Positions 33,352-41,903 of a stretch of DNA of 48,284 nucleotides are shown here, piece by piece. A program made the position numbers and the translations under genes. The DNA comes from Parvibaculum sp049303435 (GTDB lineage Bacteria > Pseudomonadota > Alphaproteobacteria > Parvibaculales > Parvibaculaceae). The notes below the pieces were generated by a model. That model saw nothing but the letters and a program-made list of their open reading frames with translations, had not been told where the DNA came from and searched no databases. The stretch is from assembly GCA_049303435.1 (NCBI GenBank), contig JBAQNC010000158.1, forward strand, positions 1 to 48,284, given 5' to 3'. The first letter of the stretch is position 1. Every line of letters begins with the position of its first letter.

Positions 33352-34458
33352 ATGACGCAGGGCTACACACTATACGGTGCGGAAGTCAGCTATTTCACGG
33401 GCAAGGTGCGGGCCTATCTGCGCTACAAGCGCATCCCCTTCAGCGAAGTCCTGGCCACCCGGGAGGTCTATCGCGAGATCATCCTGCCGCGTGTCGGCTG
33501 GCCCGTGATCCCCGTTGTCGTGACGCCCGAAGATGAAACGCTTCAGGATTCCACCGACATCATCGACGAGCTTGAACGCCGCTTCCCGGGCAGCTCGATC
33601 TATCCGATCACCCCGCGCCAGCGCCTCGCCGCCCTGCTGCTCGAAGTCTATGGCGACGAATGGCTGAAAATTCCGGCCATGCATTATCGCTGGAACAAGA
33701 ATTATGACTTTGCCATTGCCGAGTTCGGCAAATTGCAGATGCCCGGTGCTTCGGTGGAGGAGCAACGCGAGGCAGGCCTCAAGACATCGAAACCCTTTGC
33801 CGGCGCGCTGCCCTTTCTCGGCGTGACGCCAAAGATGGAAGCCGCCATCGAGGAATCCTGGGAGGCTCTGCTCGGCGAACTCGACAAGCATTTCGCCTCA
33901 TATGAGTTTCTTCTCGGTACGCGGCCTTCCATTGGCGATTTTGGTCTCATTGGCCCGCTTTATGCCCATCTCTATCGTGATCCGGCGTCCGGCGAATTGA
34001 TGAAGTCGCTCGCGCCCAACGTCGCGCGCTGGGTCCAGCGGATGATGGTCCCGCCGCATCCCAAGGGTGGCGAGTTCCTGCCGCATGACAATGTGCCCGC
34101 GACATTGATCCCGGTTCTCGCGCGTATGATGCGCGAAATGCTGCCCGTGCTGGTCGACACCGCTCACGCCCTGACGCATTGGCTGGAGAACAACCCGGAA
34201 CTGAAGGGGCAGGGGGCCGAAGTCCCTCGCGCGCTGGGACTTCATGATTATACGCTCGGCAAGGCGAAGGATCAGCGGGCGATCTTCCCCTTCGATCTCT
34301 GGATGCTTCAACGCCCGCTGGATTTCATTGCCTCGCTGGAAGAGGACGACAAGCTGCGCGTCGCCGACCTCCTGCGTCAGGTAGGCGGCGAAACGCTGAT
34401 GGAGTTCCCGAGTTTCCCGCGCCTCACCCGCCGCAATTTCAAGCTGGCGCTCGCCTGA
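33352..34458 (+). CDS. Glutathione S-transferase family protein
   Basis: A 368-residue protein. Residues 1-80 form a thioredoxin-like GST N-terminal domain: YTLYGAEVSYFTGKVRAYLRYKRIPF, the cis-proline block VIPVVVTPEDETLQDSTDIIDELE. A long helical C-terminal region follows, including GTRPSIGDFGLIGPLYAHL, typical of GST C-terminal domains. It is longer than classical GSTs by over 100 residues. Substrate and true glutathione dependence are unknown. It converges with the SDR gene, with 3 bases between stops. Confidence 0.8.
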   Translation: MTQGYTLYGAEVSYFTGKVRAYLRYKRIPFSEVLATREVYREIILPRVGWPVIPVVVTPEDETLQDSTDIIDELERRFPGSSIYPITPRQRLAALLLEVYGDEWLKIPAMHYRWNKNYDFAIAEFGKLQMPGASVEEQREAGLKTSKPFAGALPFLGVTPKMEAAIEESWEALLGELDKHFASYEFLLGTRPSIGDFGLIGPLYAHLYRDPASGELMKSLAPNVARWVQRMMVPPHPKGGEFLPHDNVPATLIPVLARMMREMLPVLVDTAHALTHWLENNPELKGQGAEVPRALGLHDYTLGKAKDQRAIFPFDLWMLQRPLDFIASLEEDDKLRVADLLRQVGGETLMEFPSFPRLTRRNFKLALA

Positions 34459-34461
34459 GCC

Positions 34462-35250
34462 TCAGCGCACCTGACCGCCATCGACGACCAGGACTTCGCC
34501 GGTGACAAAGCTCGCGCGCGGGCTGGCGAGAAAGAGCGCAGCGTCGGCGATCTCATCCACCTGCCCGAAACGGCGCAGCGCTACCTCGCGTTTGATCCAG
34601 CGCCCCCAGGCATCGGGCCGTTCGTCCACGCGCGACTGCCAGTCGCCGCCTTCGAAGATGATATTGCCCGGCGCTATGGCGTTGACCCGCACGCCGTCCT
34701 TGCCGACGATCTTGGCCAGCGACCTTGCCGTGTGATTGACCGCCGCCTTGGTCGCCGAATAGGTCAGCGGCGTGCCCAGCGCATCGACGCCCGCAATCGA
34801 TGAAATCATGATGAGGTTCGCGTCCACGCGCTGCTCTGCCGGTCGCGCCAGAATACGCTTCAGCGCTTCGCGCGCGAGGTATACCGCGCCCGAGAGATTT
34901 TGATGAATGTCGGCTTCCCAGTCTTCGTCCGTCACGTCGAAGCCGAGCGGTGCGCGACCGAGCCCCACATTGGCGATGGCGCAATGAACGGGCCCGAGCT
35001 TTTCTTCCGCCGCATCGAGCGCCTCGCTGATGACCCGCGATGATGTCATGTCGCCCGCAATGGTCATGAGGTCGTTGGCGTTCGCGCCTTCGGCGATGAT
35101 CTGCGCCCGCGCCGCATCCAGCGACGCCTCGCCGCGCCCGGTCAGCGCCACCTTCGCGCCTTCCCGGGCAAAGCCCCGCGCCATGCCCAGCCCGATGCCG
35201 CGGCTCGCGCCTGCGATGAAGATTGTCTTTCCCTTGAGTTGCATATCCAT
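34462..35250 (-). CDS. SDR family oxidoreductase (classical)
   Basis: A 262-residue NAD(P)-dependent short-chain dehydrogenase. The cofactor site is GASRGIGLGMARG, the catalytic Ser in MISSIAGV and the YxxxK motif in LTYSATKAAVNH; the C-terminus ends FVTGEVLVVDGG. The NxxG-type block reads ANVGLG in place of NNAG. ATG 35250, behind GGGGAAAATC, is preferred; an in-frame start at 35295 lies inside a palindrome upstream. It is divergent from the enoyl-CoA isomerase gene, which suggests a hydroxyacyl-CoA or alcohol substrate. That is inference. Confidence 0.86.
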   Translation of the reverse strand: MDMQLKGKTIFIAGASRGIGLGMARGFAREGAKVALTGRGEASLDAARAQIIAEGANANDLMTIAGDMTSSRVISEALDAAEEKLGPVHCAIANVGLGRAPLGFDVTDEDWEADIHQNLSGAVYLAREALKRILARPAEQRVDANLIMISSIAGVDALGTPLTYSATKAAVNHTARSLAKIVGKDGVRVNAIAPGNIIFEGGDWQSRVDERPDAWGRWIKREVALRRFGQVDEIADAALFLASPRASFVTGEVLVVDGGQVR

Positions 35251-35281
35251 GATTTTCCCCGGCCTGTTTGAAATGATTTTG

Positions 35282-35295
35282 TTGCTGCATAGCAA
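35282..35295. promoter_or_regulatory. Palindrome TTGCT-GCAT-AGCAA in a divergent promoter region
   Basis: Perfect 5-base arms around a 4-base centre lie between the SDR and the enoyl-CoA isomerase gene, both of which start from this 143-base spacer. It may be an operator for an unlinked regulator. Support is limited to symmetry and position. Confidence 0.3.
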
Positions 35296-35393
35296 GCCAA
35301 GGGCGACGCAACGTCAAGCCCCGAAGCCACAAGCTTGTCGGCGCTCGCCGCGTCGGCCCAGACTTGAAAAAATGAAATCCTGGGGAGGATCGA

Positions 35394-36176
35394 ATGGCCT
35401 ATCAACAGATCGTGCTGGTAAAACGCGGCCCCGTCGCGCTCATCACATTGAACAGACCCGACAAGCTCAACGCCTGGACGCCGCAAATGGCGGGCGAACT
35501 GGCTCATGCCATCGAAGACGCGAATGCGGATCGTGAGATCGGCGCCATCGTCATGACGGGCGAAGGACGTGGCTTCTGCGCAGGCGCCGATGTCGATGCC
35601 GTCTTCAAGACCCGCGTCGACGGACGCGACCCCGGCGAGAATACCGCAGGCGGTTCCGGCGGCATGCCCGCCAATGTCGACTGGATCGAACTCGCGCGCA
35701 GATCGAAACCGCTGATTGCCGCCGTCAATGGCGTCGCCGTCGGCATCGGCGTCACCATGATCCTGCCGTTCGACATCATCGTCGCGGCGGAAGAAGCCAG
35801 GTTCGGCCTCGTCTTCGTCAAGATGGGCATCGTGCCGGAACTCGCCTCATCGCATTTTCTGGTCAGCCGCATGGGCTGGGGTCACGCCAGCGAAATGATG
35901 CTGACAGGTCGCCTCTATCCCGCCGCCGAAGCCCACGCCAAGGGCCTCTGCGAATATGTGGTGCCGCAGGCCCATCTCATCGCGGAAAATCCTTCGCACC
36001 AGCTTCGCATGACCAAGGCATTGCTGACGGAAAATGCCTGCACCACCGATCTCAAGCGGGCGCAAAAGCTTGAAACCGATGCGCTTCAGGAATGCTGGAC
36101 GACGCCCGAACATCATGAGGCGATCAACGCTTTTCTCAACAAGCGCAAACCCGATTTCAAGAAGGTGGCTTCATGA
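35394..36176 (+). CDS. Crotonase-family enoyl-CoA isomerase/hydratase
   Basis: A 260-residue crotonase-fold protein. Oxyanion blocks are GFCAGADVDAVF and AAVNGVAVGIGVTM. Both glutamates of true hydratases appear to be missing (Thr121 and Phe141 at those positions). Instead Glu149 in GIVPELASS matches the position used by peroxisomal-type delta3-delta2-enoyl-CoA isomerases, so an isomerase role is more likely. The stretch after CEYVVPQAHLIAENPS is about ten residues shorter than usual and may reflect a small in-frame deletion. Its stop overlaps the start of the broken hydrolase as ATGA. A good site GGGGAGG precedes the start. Confidence 0.82.
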   Translation: MAYQQIVLVKRGPVALITLNRPDKLNAWTPQMAGELAHAIEDANADREIGAIVMTGEGRGFCAGADVDAVFKTRVDGRDPGENTAGGSGGMPANVDWIELARRSKPLIAAVNGVAVGIGVTMILPFDIIVAAEEARFGLVFVKMGIVPELASSHFLVSRMGWGHASEMMLTGRLYPAAEAHAKGLCEYVVPQAHLIAENPSHQLRMTKALLTENACTTDLKRAQKLETDALQECWTTPEHHEAINAFLNKRKPDFKKVAS

Positions 36177-37154
36177 GCGCGCCGAAATACGAAGTCGAGC
36201 GCATTCCCTTTCACCTGCGGCAGCCGCTACCCGCATAATGACAGCGCGCTGGTCATGGAAAAGGTGATCCTCGATCTCGGTCACTACATCCGCTACGCCA
36301 AGGAAAAACTCGGCTTTGAAAAAGTGATCCTCGCAGGCTGGTCCGGTGGTGGGTCGCTCTCGATGTTCTATCAGTCGCAGGCCGAAAAGCCCTGGATCAC
36401 GGCAACGCCCGCAGGCGACGCCGTCGATGTCGTCGGCGCAAGATTGCCAAAGGCCGATGCCGTGCTGCAACTCGCCGCCCATGTCAGTCGCGCCATCACC
36501 TTGACCGAATGGCTCGATCCTTCCATTCGCGACGAGTTGAACCCGGATGATCGCATCGTCGAGCTTGATCTCTACGATCCGAACAATCCCAACAAGCCGC
36601 CTTTCACCGAAGGCTATGTCGCCCGCTTCCGCGCCGCCCAGATCGCACGATCTGAAAAGATAGACAATTGGGTCAAGGAAAAGCTCGCCGACCTGAAGCG
36701 ACAGGGCCGCCCTAACGAGGAATTCGCCTTCGTCGTTCACGGCACGATGGCCGATCCGCGCTGGATGGACCCGACGCTGGACCCCAATGATCGCAAGGGC
36801 CCAAACTGGTGCTTCATGGGCGAACCCAGGATCGTCAATATGATGCCGGCGGGCCTTGCCCGCTATTGTTCGCTGCGCTCATGGCTCTCGCAATGGTCCT
36901 ATGCCGAAAGTCGCGCCGACGGACCGAAATGCGCAGGCGACATCTCCGTGCCTGTGCTTGTCGTCCAGAACAGCGCCGACGATGGTTGTGCGCCAAGCCA
37001 CGCCGCGCGCCTGTTCGCTGGCGTACAGCATGATGACAAAGAATTTCATGAGGTGAAGGGCGCGACGCATTACTATATTGGCCAACCAGACAAAATGGCC
37101 GAAGCTGTCGCCATTGTGAAAAACTGGCTCGACAGGAAGGGTCTGCTCGTCTGA
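36173..37154 (+). pseudogene. Alpha/beta hydrolase, broken by an internal deletion and frameshift
   Basis: The gene opens ATG at 36173 (MSAPKYEVERIPFH) but runs to a stop at 36238. From about 36215 another frame carries CGSRYPHNDSALVMEKVIL and an intact hydrolase C-terminus to 37154: nucleophile elbow LAGWSGGGSLS, acid-region DDGCAPSHA and histidine ATHYYIG. Relatives have a longer segment of about 60-90 residues between these parts, including the first strands of the fold. A deletion joining the two parts out of frame best explains this. An internal ATG (36255) could express a 299-residue fragment lacking the N-terminal strands. A sequencing or assembly artefact is possible. Confidence 0.75.
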
Positions 37155-37176
37155 GCGATCCGGCAGAAAGAAAAAT

Positions 37177-38115
37177 ATGAGTAACAGCGTGAATTCGAAT
37201 GTCGTTCCTCAGAAGAACGAAGTGCCGCCTGTTCGCCGCGAAATGAAGCTGCGGGACGGTACGGTCTCTTATCTCGAGTGGAAGGCGCGCGAAGGTCTGC
37301 CCGCGCTGCATTTTGCCCACGCCAATGGCTTCAACGCCATGACCTATCGTCATCTGCTCGCGCCCCTGGCGTCGCATTTCCATATCCGCGCCTGGGACGC
37401 GCGCGGTCATGGTTTCACGAAGCTCCCCGCCGATCCGGCGACACATGCCGACTGGTATGTCTATCGCGACGACCTCATCGCCTTCATCGAGCCGCTGGTC
37501 GCCGAGGTGGGCGGCCCGATCTTGCTGTCCGGCCATTCGATGGGCGGCGCGACAAGCCTCATGGTCGCCGCCGAGCGTCCCGATCTCGTGCGCGGCCTTG
37601 TACTCGTCGATCCCGTCATGGTGCCTAAACATGCGCGCCTCATGATGCAGCTTTTCCGTCTTCTGGGTCGCAAGGGCGGTCCCCTGTCATTGGCCGAAGG
37701 CGCAGAGCGTCGCCGCGCCGTCTTCGTCGACCGCGCCACGATGGCGGCTGCTTACAAGGGTCGCGGCGCCTTCCGCACATGGCCGGAAGAAATGATCGCC
37801 GATTATGTCGAAGGCGGCGCCGTCGATCTGGATGATGGTCAGATCGGCCTTGCCTGCAAGCCGGCTTGGGAGGCCGCAAACTTCCGCTCGCAGGGCCATG
37901 ACATCTGGGCTGCGCTCAACAAGCTCGATGTGCCTTTGACGCTTCTCTATGCCGGACAGGGTTCCACCTGCCGCGCGCCAGCGCCGCAGATCTTCGGCGA
38001 GCGCGACCCGCAGGCGACCTTGCTTCGTCTGGGGCAGGCGAGCCATTTCCTGCCGATGGAATTTCCCGACGTCGTGCGGCGCGAAATGCTCGCGCTCGAC
38101 GCCCGCCTCGCCTGA
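37177..38115 (+). CDS. Alpha/beta hydrolase (intact)
   Basis: A 312-residue alpha/beta hydrolase. The strand-loop FAHANGFNAMTYRHLL carries the oxyanion region, the nucleophile Ser is in LSGHSMGGATS, and the final histidine in GQASHFLPMEFP. An acid lies in the YAGQGSTCRA region or later. The class covers esterases, lactonases, haloalkane dehalogenases and C-C hydrolases; substrate not readable. It starts 23 bases after the broken hydrolase, same strand, and is convergent with the acyl-CoA dehydrogenase remnant. Residues 1-22 are a polar tail. Confidence 0.84.
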   Translation: MSNSVNSNVVPQKNEVPPVRREMKLRDGTVSYLEWKAREGLPALHFAHANGFNAMTYRHLLAPLASHFHIRAWDARGHGFTKLPADPATHADWYVYRDDLIAFIEPLVAEVGGPILLSGHSMGGATSLMVAAERPDLVRGLVLVDPVMVPKHARLMMQLFRLLGRKGGPLSLAEGAERRRAVFVDRATMAAAYKGRGAFRTWPEEMIADYVEGGAVDLDDGQIGLACKPAWEAANFRSQGHDIWAALNKLDVPLTLLYAGQGSTCRAPAPQIFGERDPQATLLRLGQASHFLPMEFPDVVRREMLALDARLA

Positions 38116-38125
38116 CGCACGTCGG

Positions 38126-38642
38126 TTACGCGTAGGTCTTCACCATGCCTGCCGCGATGCGGTCCTGCATGATTTCGGTTGAGCCGTCCGTATAGGCCGC
38201 GATCTTTGCCGCCGCCATCACCACATCGCCTTGCGTGTCGATCAGCAATCCCGCCCGCCGCGCCCGGCTCGCTTAAGGCGCTTGCTGCAAAGACCTCGCC
38301 CTGAATAATGGACTCGACATGTTTGTCATGCCTGCCCGGCGTCAGCCGCGCCGCCACATTCTGCGTATTGGTCATGGCAAAGGCGAAAGCCATATCGACA
38401 CGCGACAGCGCCTCGAGAACCGCAAGCTTCACAAGAAATCGGTGCCCCAACCCGCCATGACTTGTCGGCGTCTCCATGCGCAGCAGATCATGCGCTGCGG
38501 CGGCTTTCATCGTCTCGACGACGCTTTCGCCCGCTTCCAGCGCTTGCCCTTTGCCCGCCAGCACATCGCGACCGAATGCGCGGGCACGCTCGACATAGTC
38601 GCATTCGGCGCTCGTCAGATCACCGTCCAGAAATCCCTGCAT
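38126..38642 (-). pseudogene. Acyl-CoA dehydrogenase remnant with large internal deletion
   Basis: The first about 125 residues are a recognisable acyl-CoA dehydrogenase N-terminus: THGGLGHRFLVKLAVLEAL, FAMTNTQNVAARL and FAASALSEPGA. At about 38265 the frame breaks. The other frame continues as GLLIDTQGDVVMAAAKIAAY and TDGSTEIMQDRIAAG, ending MVKTYA at the TAA 38126. The C-terminus is the normal family end. Roughly 210 central residues, including the beta domain and most of the helical domain, are missing. The GC-rich junction (GGGCGCGG/GCGGGCGGG) could reflect microhomology. The gene cannot make a working enzyme. Confidence 0.8.
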
Positions 38643-38705
38643 CTCTCTCCCCTTCGGTCCCTTTGCGGGTTAGTCTTGGGGTGATGTTAGCAACATGGGC
38701 GTCTC

Positions 38706-38966
38706 ATGCCACTGACCTTTGCCGAAAGCGATCCGGACCGCCTGACCAAAGAGGCCGAGTTGCGCGCCGTGTCCAGTGATGACTTGCTCGCGCTCTACAA
38801 GCGCACCCGAGCCGCTGCGTCGCAAGCGCGCAAGGCGCACGATATGGAAGCGCTCTATCCTTTGGCGCGCGGCATGAAGACGATCCAGCGCATCGCCGAC
38901 GAACGCGGCCTCATTATCCGGGCCCATCACCTCGCAGAGAACCCCTCTCCCTCTGGGAGAGGGTAG
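38706..38966 (+). CDS. Small hypothetical protein whose C-terminus is coded by a repeat
   Basis: An 86-residue, highly charged, helical protein with no membrane segment and no family I recognise. Core features are SSDDLLALYKRTRAAASQARKAHDMEALYPLARGMKTIQRI. The last residues AENPSPSGRG and the TAG stop are read from the palindromic repeat at 38943-38976, so repeat insertion has reset the C-terminus. The ATG at 38706 follows weak ribosome-site sequence. It is divergent from the broken dehydrogenase. Confidence 0.55.
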   Translation: MPLTFAESDPDRLTKEAELRAVSSDDLLALYKRTRAAASQARKAHDMEALYPLARGMKTIQRIADERGLIIRAHHLAENPSPSGRG

Positions 38967-38976
38967 GGTGAGGGTC
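38943..38976. repeat. Palindromic repeat CCCTCTCCCTCTGGGAGAGGG type
   Basis: A 21-base near-perfect palindrome (38943-38963) is followed by the characteristic TAGGGTGAGGGTC tail. The same element occurs at 47747 and resembles dispersed intergenic repeats of many proteobacteria. It provides the 3' end of the small gene at 38706. Confidence 0.8.
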
Positions 38977-38981
38977 TTTCT

Positions 38982-39902
38982 TTAGACGCCCAACCCCGGC
39001 GCAACCATGCCCTCAAGATGCGCCCGCAATTCCTCCGGAATCGCAATCGCCTTGCGCGCCACGAGATCCAGCGCCACGGCGACCGCTTCCGCCGTCGCGA
39101 TAGCCTTGCCCGTTTCCAGATTGAACAGCCAATGCCCCCAGATATAGGTCTTGGAGCCCACGCTTTTGAGCCCGCTCCTCAGCGTCAACACGTCGCCCGC
39201 GCGCGGATAGCTGTGATAATGGAAGCGATATTCCAGCGCGGCGCCGCCCACCTTGTCGTTCTTCGAGCGATCCTGCCCATTCGTCTGGCCGAGCAGATTG
39301 GGAATGGAATCCGACACGATGCCCATGAAGTGCCGCGGCAGCAGAAACCCCTGCGCATCGCATTGGTCGACCTGAATTTCGCCCTGCCAGGTAAAGACAA
39401 GCCCGATCTCGGCGGCTTCCTCCAGCGTCGGCGCCTTGCGCGGCGGCGCAATTTCAAGCCCGCGCGGAGCGCCGTGAACGGGCAGTTCGATCATCATCTT
39501 GTTCGCCGCCGCCTTTGCCTTGGCGGGCAGGGGCTTTGTCTCGCGCGTGTCTTCGTCGAGCAATTCGACATCGGCGGCAAATGTCGCGGCAACCTCATTT
39601 GAAATCGTGTTGTACATTTCCAGATAGACGCGCAATCCATAGTCGCGCACGTCGAGCACGCCTGCCCGGATCGTGAAAGGCGCGCCGGGTCGTTGCTCGC
39701 GCAGAAACCGCACATGATGGTCGCGGGCAATCAGTTTCGCGCTTTCCGCGCTGATGAAACGCGGGCCGAGCCCCAGATGCACCGCCAGCGCGGCCAGTCC
39801 CTGCGAGGCATGCTCCATATAGAACTGCACATTCATGTGCCCCATCTGGTCGGAATGCCAGGTCTGCACGCTGGAGCGCGCCACATCGATCATCTCAGCC
39901 AT
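38982..39902 (-). CDS. Double-hotdog acyl-CoA thioesterase (first of a tandem pair)
   Basis: A 306-residue protein of two fused 4HBT-like hotdog domains. The N-terminal domain holds the active-site motif SDQMGHMNVQFYMEHASQG. In the C-terminal domain the matching segment is DQCDAQGFLLPRHFMGIVSD, which has lost the GHMN histidine-asparagine. One active half and one structural half are therefore likely. Such proteins hydrolyse acyl-CoA or other thioesters. It follows the paralogue at 39940 by 37 bases in the same direction and probably shares its transcript with the HSL hydrolase upstream. Confidence 0.83.
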   Translation of the reverse strand: MAEMIDVARSSVQTWHSDQMGHMNVQFYMEHASQGLAALAVHLGLGPRFISAESAKLIARDHHVRFLREQRPGAPFTIRAGVLDVRDYGLRVYLEMYNTISNEVAATFAADVELLDEDTRETKPLPAKAKAAANKMMIELPVHGAPRGLEIAPPRKAPTLEEAAEIGLVFTWQGEIQVDQCDAQGFLLPRHFMGIVSDSIPNLLGQTNGQDRSKNDKVGGAALEYRFHYHSYPRAGDVLTLRSGLKSVGSKTYIWGHWLFNLETGKAIATAEAVAVALDLVARKAIAIPEELRAHLEGMVAPGLGV

Positions 39903-39939
39903 ATTGTCCTCAAAACCAAATTACAAAATCGGAAAATCG

Positions 39940-40851
39940 TCAGGCGTGGGCAAACTTCTTGACTACTTGCGCGGGGATCGTCACAGCCTTGCGCGTTTTC
40001 TTGTCGAAGAGCAGCCCCAGCCCTTCCGCCGCGCAGATCGGCTCGTTCGTCACCGCGTTGAACATCCAGTGCCGATAGCGCAGCGTCTTGTCCGCCGCTT
40101 CCACAAGCCCCGTGCGCACGAACAATATGTCGCCCGCATTCAATTCCTTGAAATAGATGAGCCGCATCTCGACGGTCGCCGTCGCCAGCCCCATCGCCAT
40201 TTGTTCGTGTCGCGACAGTCCCGCATGCGCCCACATATGTCCCTGACAATCCGATATGCGCGACATGATGAAGCGCGCATTCATATGCCGGTTGGTGTCA
40301 CATTCCCAGGGGTTCACCGCCGAGCGGTTGCTTTCAAACATACCTGCCTCGTCGGCGCGCTTGAGCGACACATCGCGTTCGATCGCCTCGCGCGGCAGCC
40401 CGCGGGGTTTGGCATAGTCCGGCAACTCTGTGCGGAAAATATCGGCCTTTGCCTTCGTCCCCACTGGCCATTGCGTCAGCCGCCGCGTTTCCAGATCGAG
40501 GCATCCGATATTGACGACGAAGGTTGCCGCCAGCCGGTCGGACAGCGCCTCGCGCATCTCCTGATATTTGACGCCCGTGCGCTCGCCCATTTCCACGATG
40601 CCGGATTTGACCGCCACCAGATCGCTCGCACGCAATTCGTGGTGAAAGCGGATGTGGTGCTCTAGCGCGATATAGCCGCGTCCGCTCGTCTCCTGCTCGG
40701 ATGCGGGCATGCCCAGCGCATGACGCACATGGAACGACGAATCTGACGTCTTGCCGATGTAATGCTGAATATTCATATGGCCCATCTCGTCGCATTCCTG
40801 CAACGAGACATAGCCGCGATAGGCGTCGATCATACTCACGCCCATGTTCAC
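39940..40851 (-). CDS. Double-hotdog acyl-CoA thioesterase (second of a tandem pair)
   Basis: A 303-residue protein with two fused hotdog domains. Both halves keep the motif: CDEMGHMNIQHYIGKTSD and CDTNRHMNARFIMSRISD. It is a paralogue of the downstream 38982 gene but with two complete sites. The GTG at 40851 overlaps the stop of the HSL hydrolase (GTGA), indicating coupling; ATGs at 40845 and 40833 are alternative starts. Domain pairs of this kind occur in thioesterases of carnitine/betaine-type pathways as well as fatty-acid ones; the substrate is open. Confidence 0.83.
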   Translation of the reverse strand: MNMGVSMIDAYRGYVSLQECDEMGHMNIQHYIGKTSDSSFHVRHALGMPASEQETSGRGYIALEHHIRFHHELRASDLVAVKSGIVEMGERTGVKYQEMREALSDRLAATFVVNIGCLDLETRRLTQWPVGTKAKADIFRTELPDYAKPRGLPREAIERDVSLKRADEAGMFESNRSAVNPWECDTNRHMNARFIMSRISDCQGHMWAHAGLSRHEQMAMGLATATVEMRLIYFKELNAGDILFVRTGLVEAADKTLRYRHWMFNAVTNEPICAAEGLGLLFDKKTRKAVTIPAQVVKKFAHA

Positions 40852-41822
40852 GATTTGCCGATCACGCGGGCGAGAAACCTGTCCTGCGCGGCGTTCGCTT
40901 CCTGCGCCAGCTTGCCGGGAAAGGCGACGAAGCCATGCGCCCCGCCGGGATAGACGCCAAGCTCGCCCTTGTTGCCTGCCGCCACCCAGCGCGCATGCAT
41001 GAAGAATGAGTCGTCCATCAGCGCATCGCGCGTGCCGATGGTGAAAAGCGCTGGCGGCATGTCATGCAGGCTTGCATAAAGCGGTGAGATATCCGGGTCG
41101 CTGCGATCCTCGCCATTGGGCAGGAACGCATCGCCGAATTTCTGGATATCGAGCGTGCGCAGCACCAGCCTTTCGTTGCCGAAGGCGCGTTGGCTTGGCG
41201 TCATCCCCATGTCGAATGCGCCGAACACGAGGTTCGCGCCCTTGAAGCCCGTATAACCATGCCGGTCACGCATCCTGAGCAGCGTCACGGCGGAAAGATG
41301 CCCGCCCGCGCTTTCGCCGCCGATCGTGAGTGCGTCCGTGCCGAATTCCGCCTTGGCGTTTTTCACGAGCCAGACGGCCGCCGCCTCGCAATCGTCCGGC
41401 CCGGCGGGATAGGGATGCTCCGGCGCCAGCCGATACTCGACGCTGACGCAGGCGAGCCCCGTGTTCTTGACGATGCGCTCCAGCATCAGGTCCTGCTGGT
41501 CGAAAGCGCCCAGCACCCAGCCGCCGCCATGAATATGGAGGTAAACGCCCGTCGGTTTTTCGGGCGCGATGATCCTGAGCGGAATCTTGTGACCGCCCTT
41601 GCCCGCGATCTCGATATTGCGCGCCTTTTCGGAAAAGACCGGGGCAGGAAAGGCCCCTTCGCCGCGCCGCCGCGCCTCGCGGGCCACATCCGCCCCGATG
41701 TCCCACCATTCCGGCGCGCCCGTCAGCAGCTTGATCAGCCCGTCATTGACGGCCTTTGTCTCCGCTGAAATGGCGTCATCGCCAAAAAGGGCAGGGTCGA
41801 ACGGATTTGCTTTCGTCATCAT
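40848..41822 (-). CDS. Alpha/beta hydrolase fold-3 esterase (HSL family)
   Basis: A 324-residue hydrolase with canonical HSL motifs: oxyanion HIHGGGWVLG, nucleophile IGGESAGGHLS, acid region IGTRDALMDDS and histidine GAHGFVAFP. It is distinct from the 8030 esterase, whose oxyanion motif is altered. ATG 41822 (MMTKANPFD), behind AGGAG eight bases upstream, is preferred. It leads a leftward group with two double-hotdog thioesterases, suggesting ester and thioester cleavage in one pathway. That is inference. Confidence 0.88.
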   Translation of the reverse strand: MMTKANPFDPALFGDDAISAETKAVNDGLIKLLTGAPEWWDIGADVAREARRRGEGAFPAPVFSEKARNIEIAGKGGHKIPLRIIAPEKPTGVYLHIHGGGWVLGAFDQQDLMLERIVKNTGLACVSVEYRLAPEHPYPAGPDDCEAAAVWLVKNAKAEFGTDALTIGGESAGGHLSAVTLLRMRDRHGYTGFKGANLVFGAFDMGMTPSQRAFGNERLVLRTLDIQKFGDAFLPNGEDRSDPDISPLYASLHDMPPALFTIGTRDALMDDSFFMHARWVAAGNKGELGVYPGGAHGFVAFPGKLAQEANAAQDRFLARVIGKS

Positions 41823-41903
41823 GGCGTCTCCTGGCAATCTGGATTATTTTGCCGGGATTAGACCGGATTTTGCCGCCGCCGTCTAATATGAGTTGCCTGT
41901 CCC

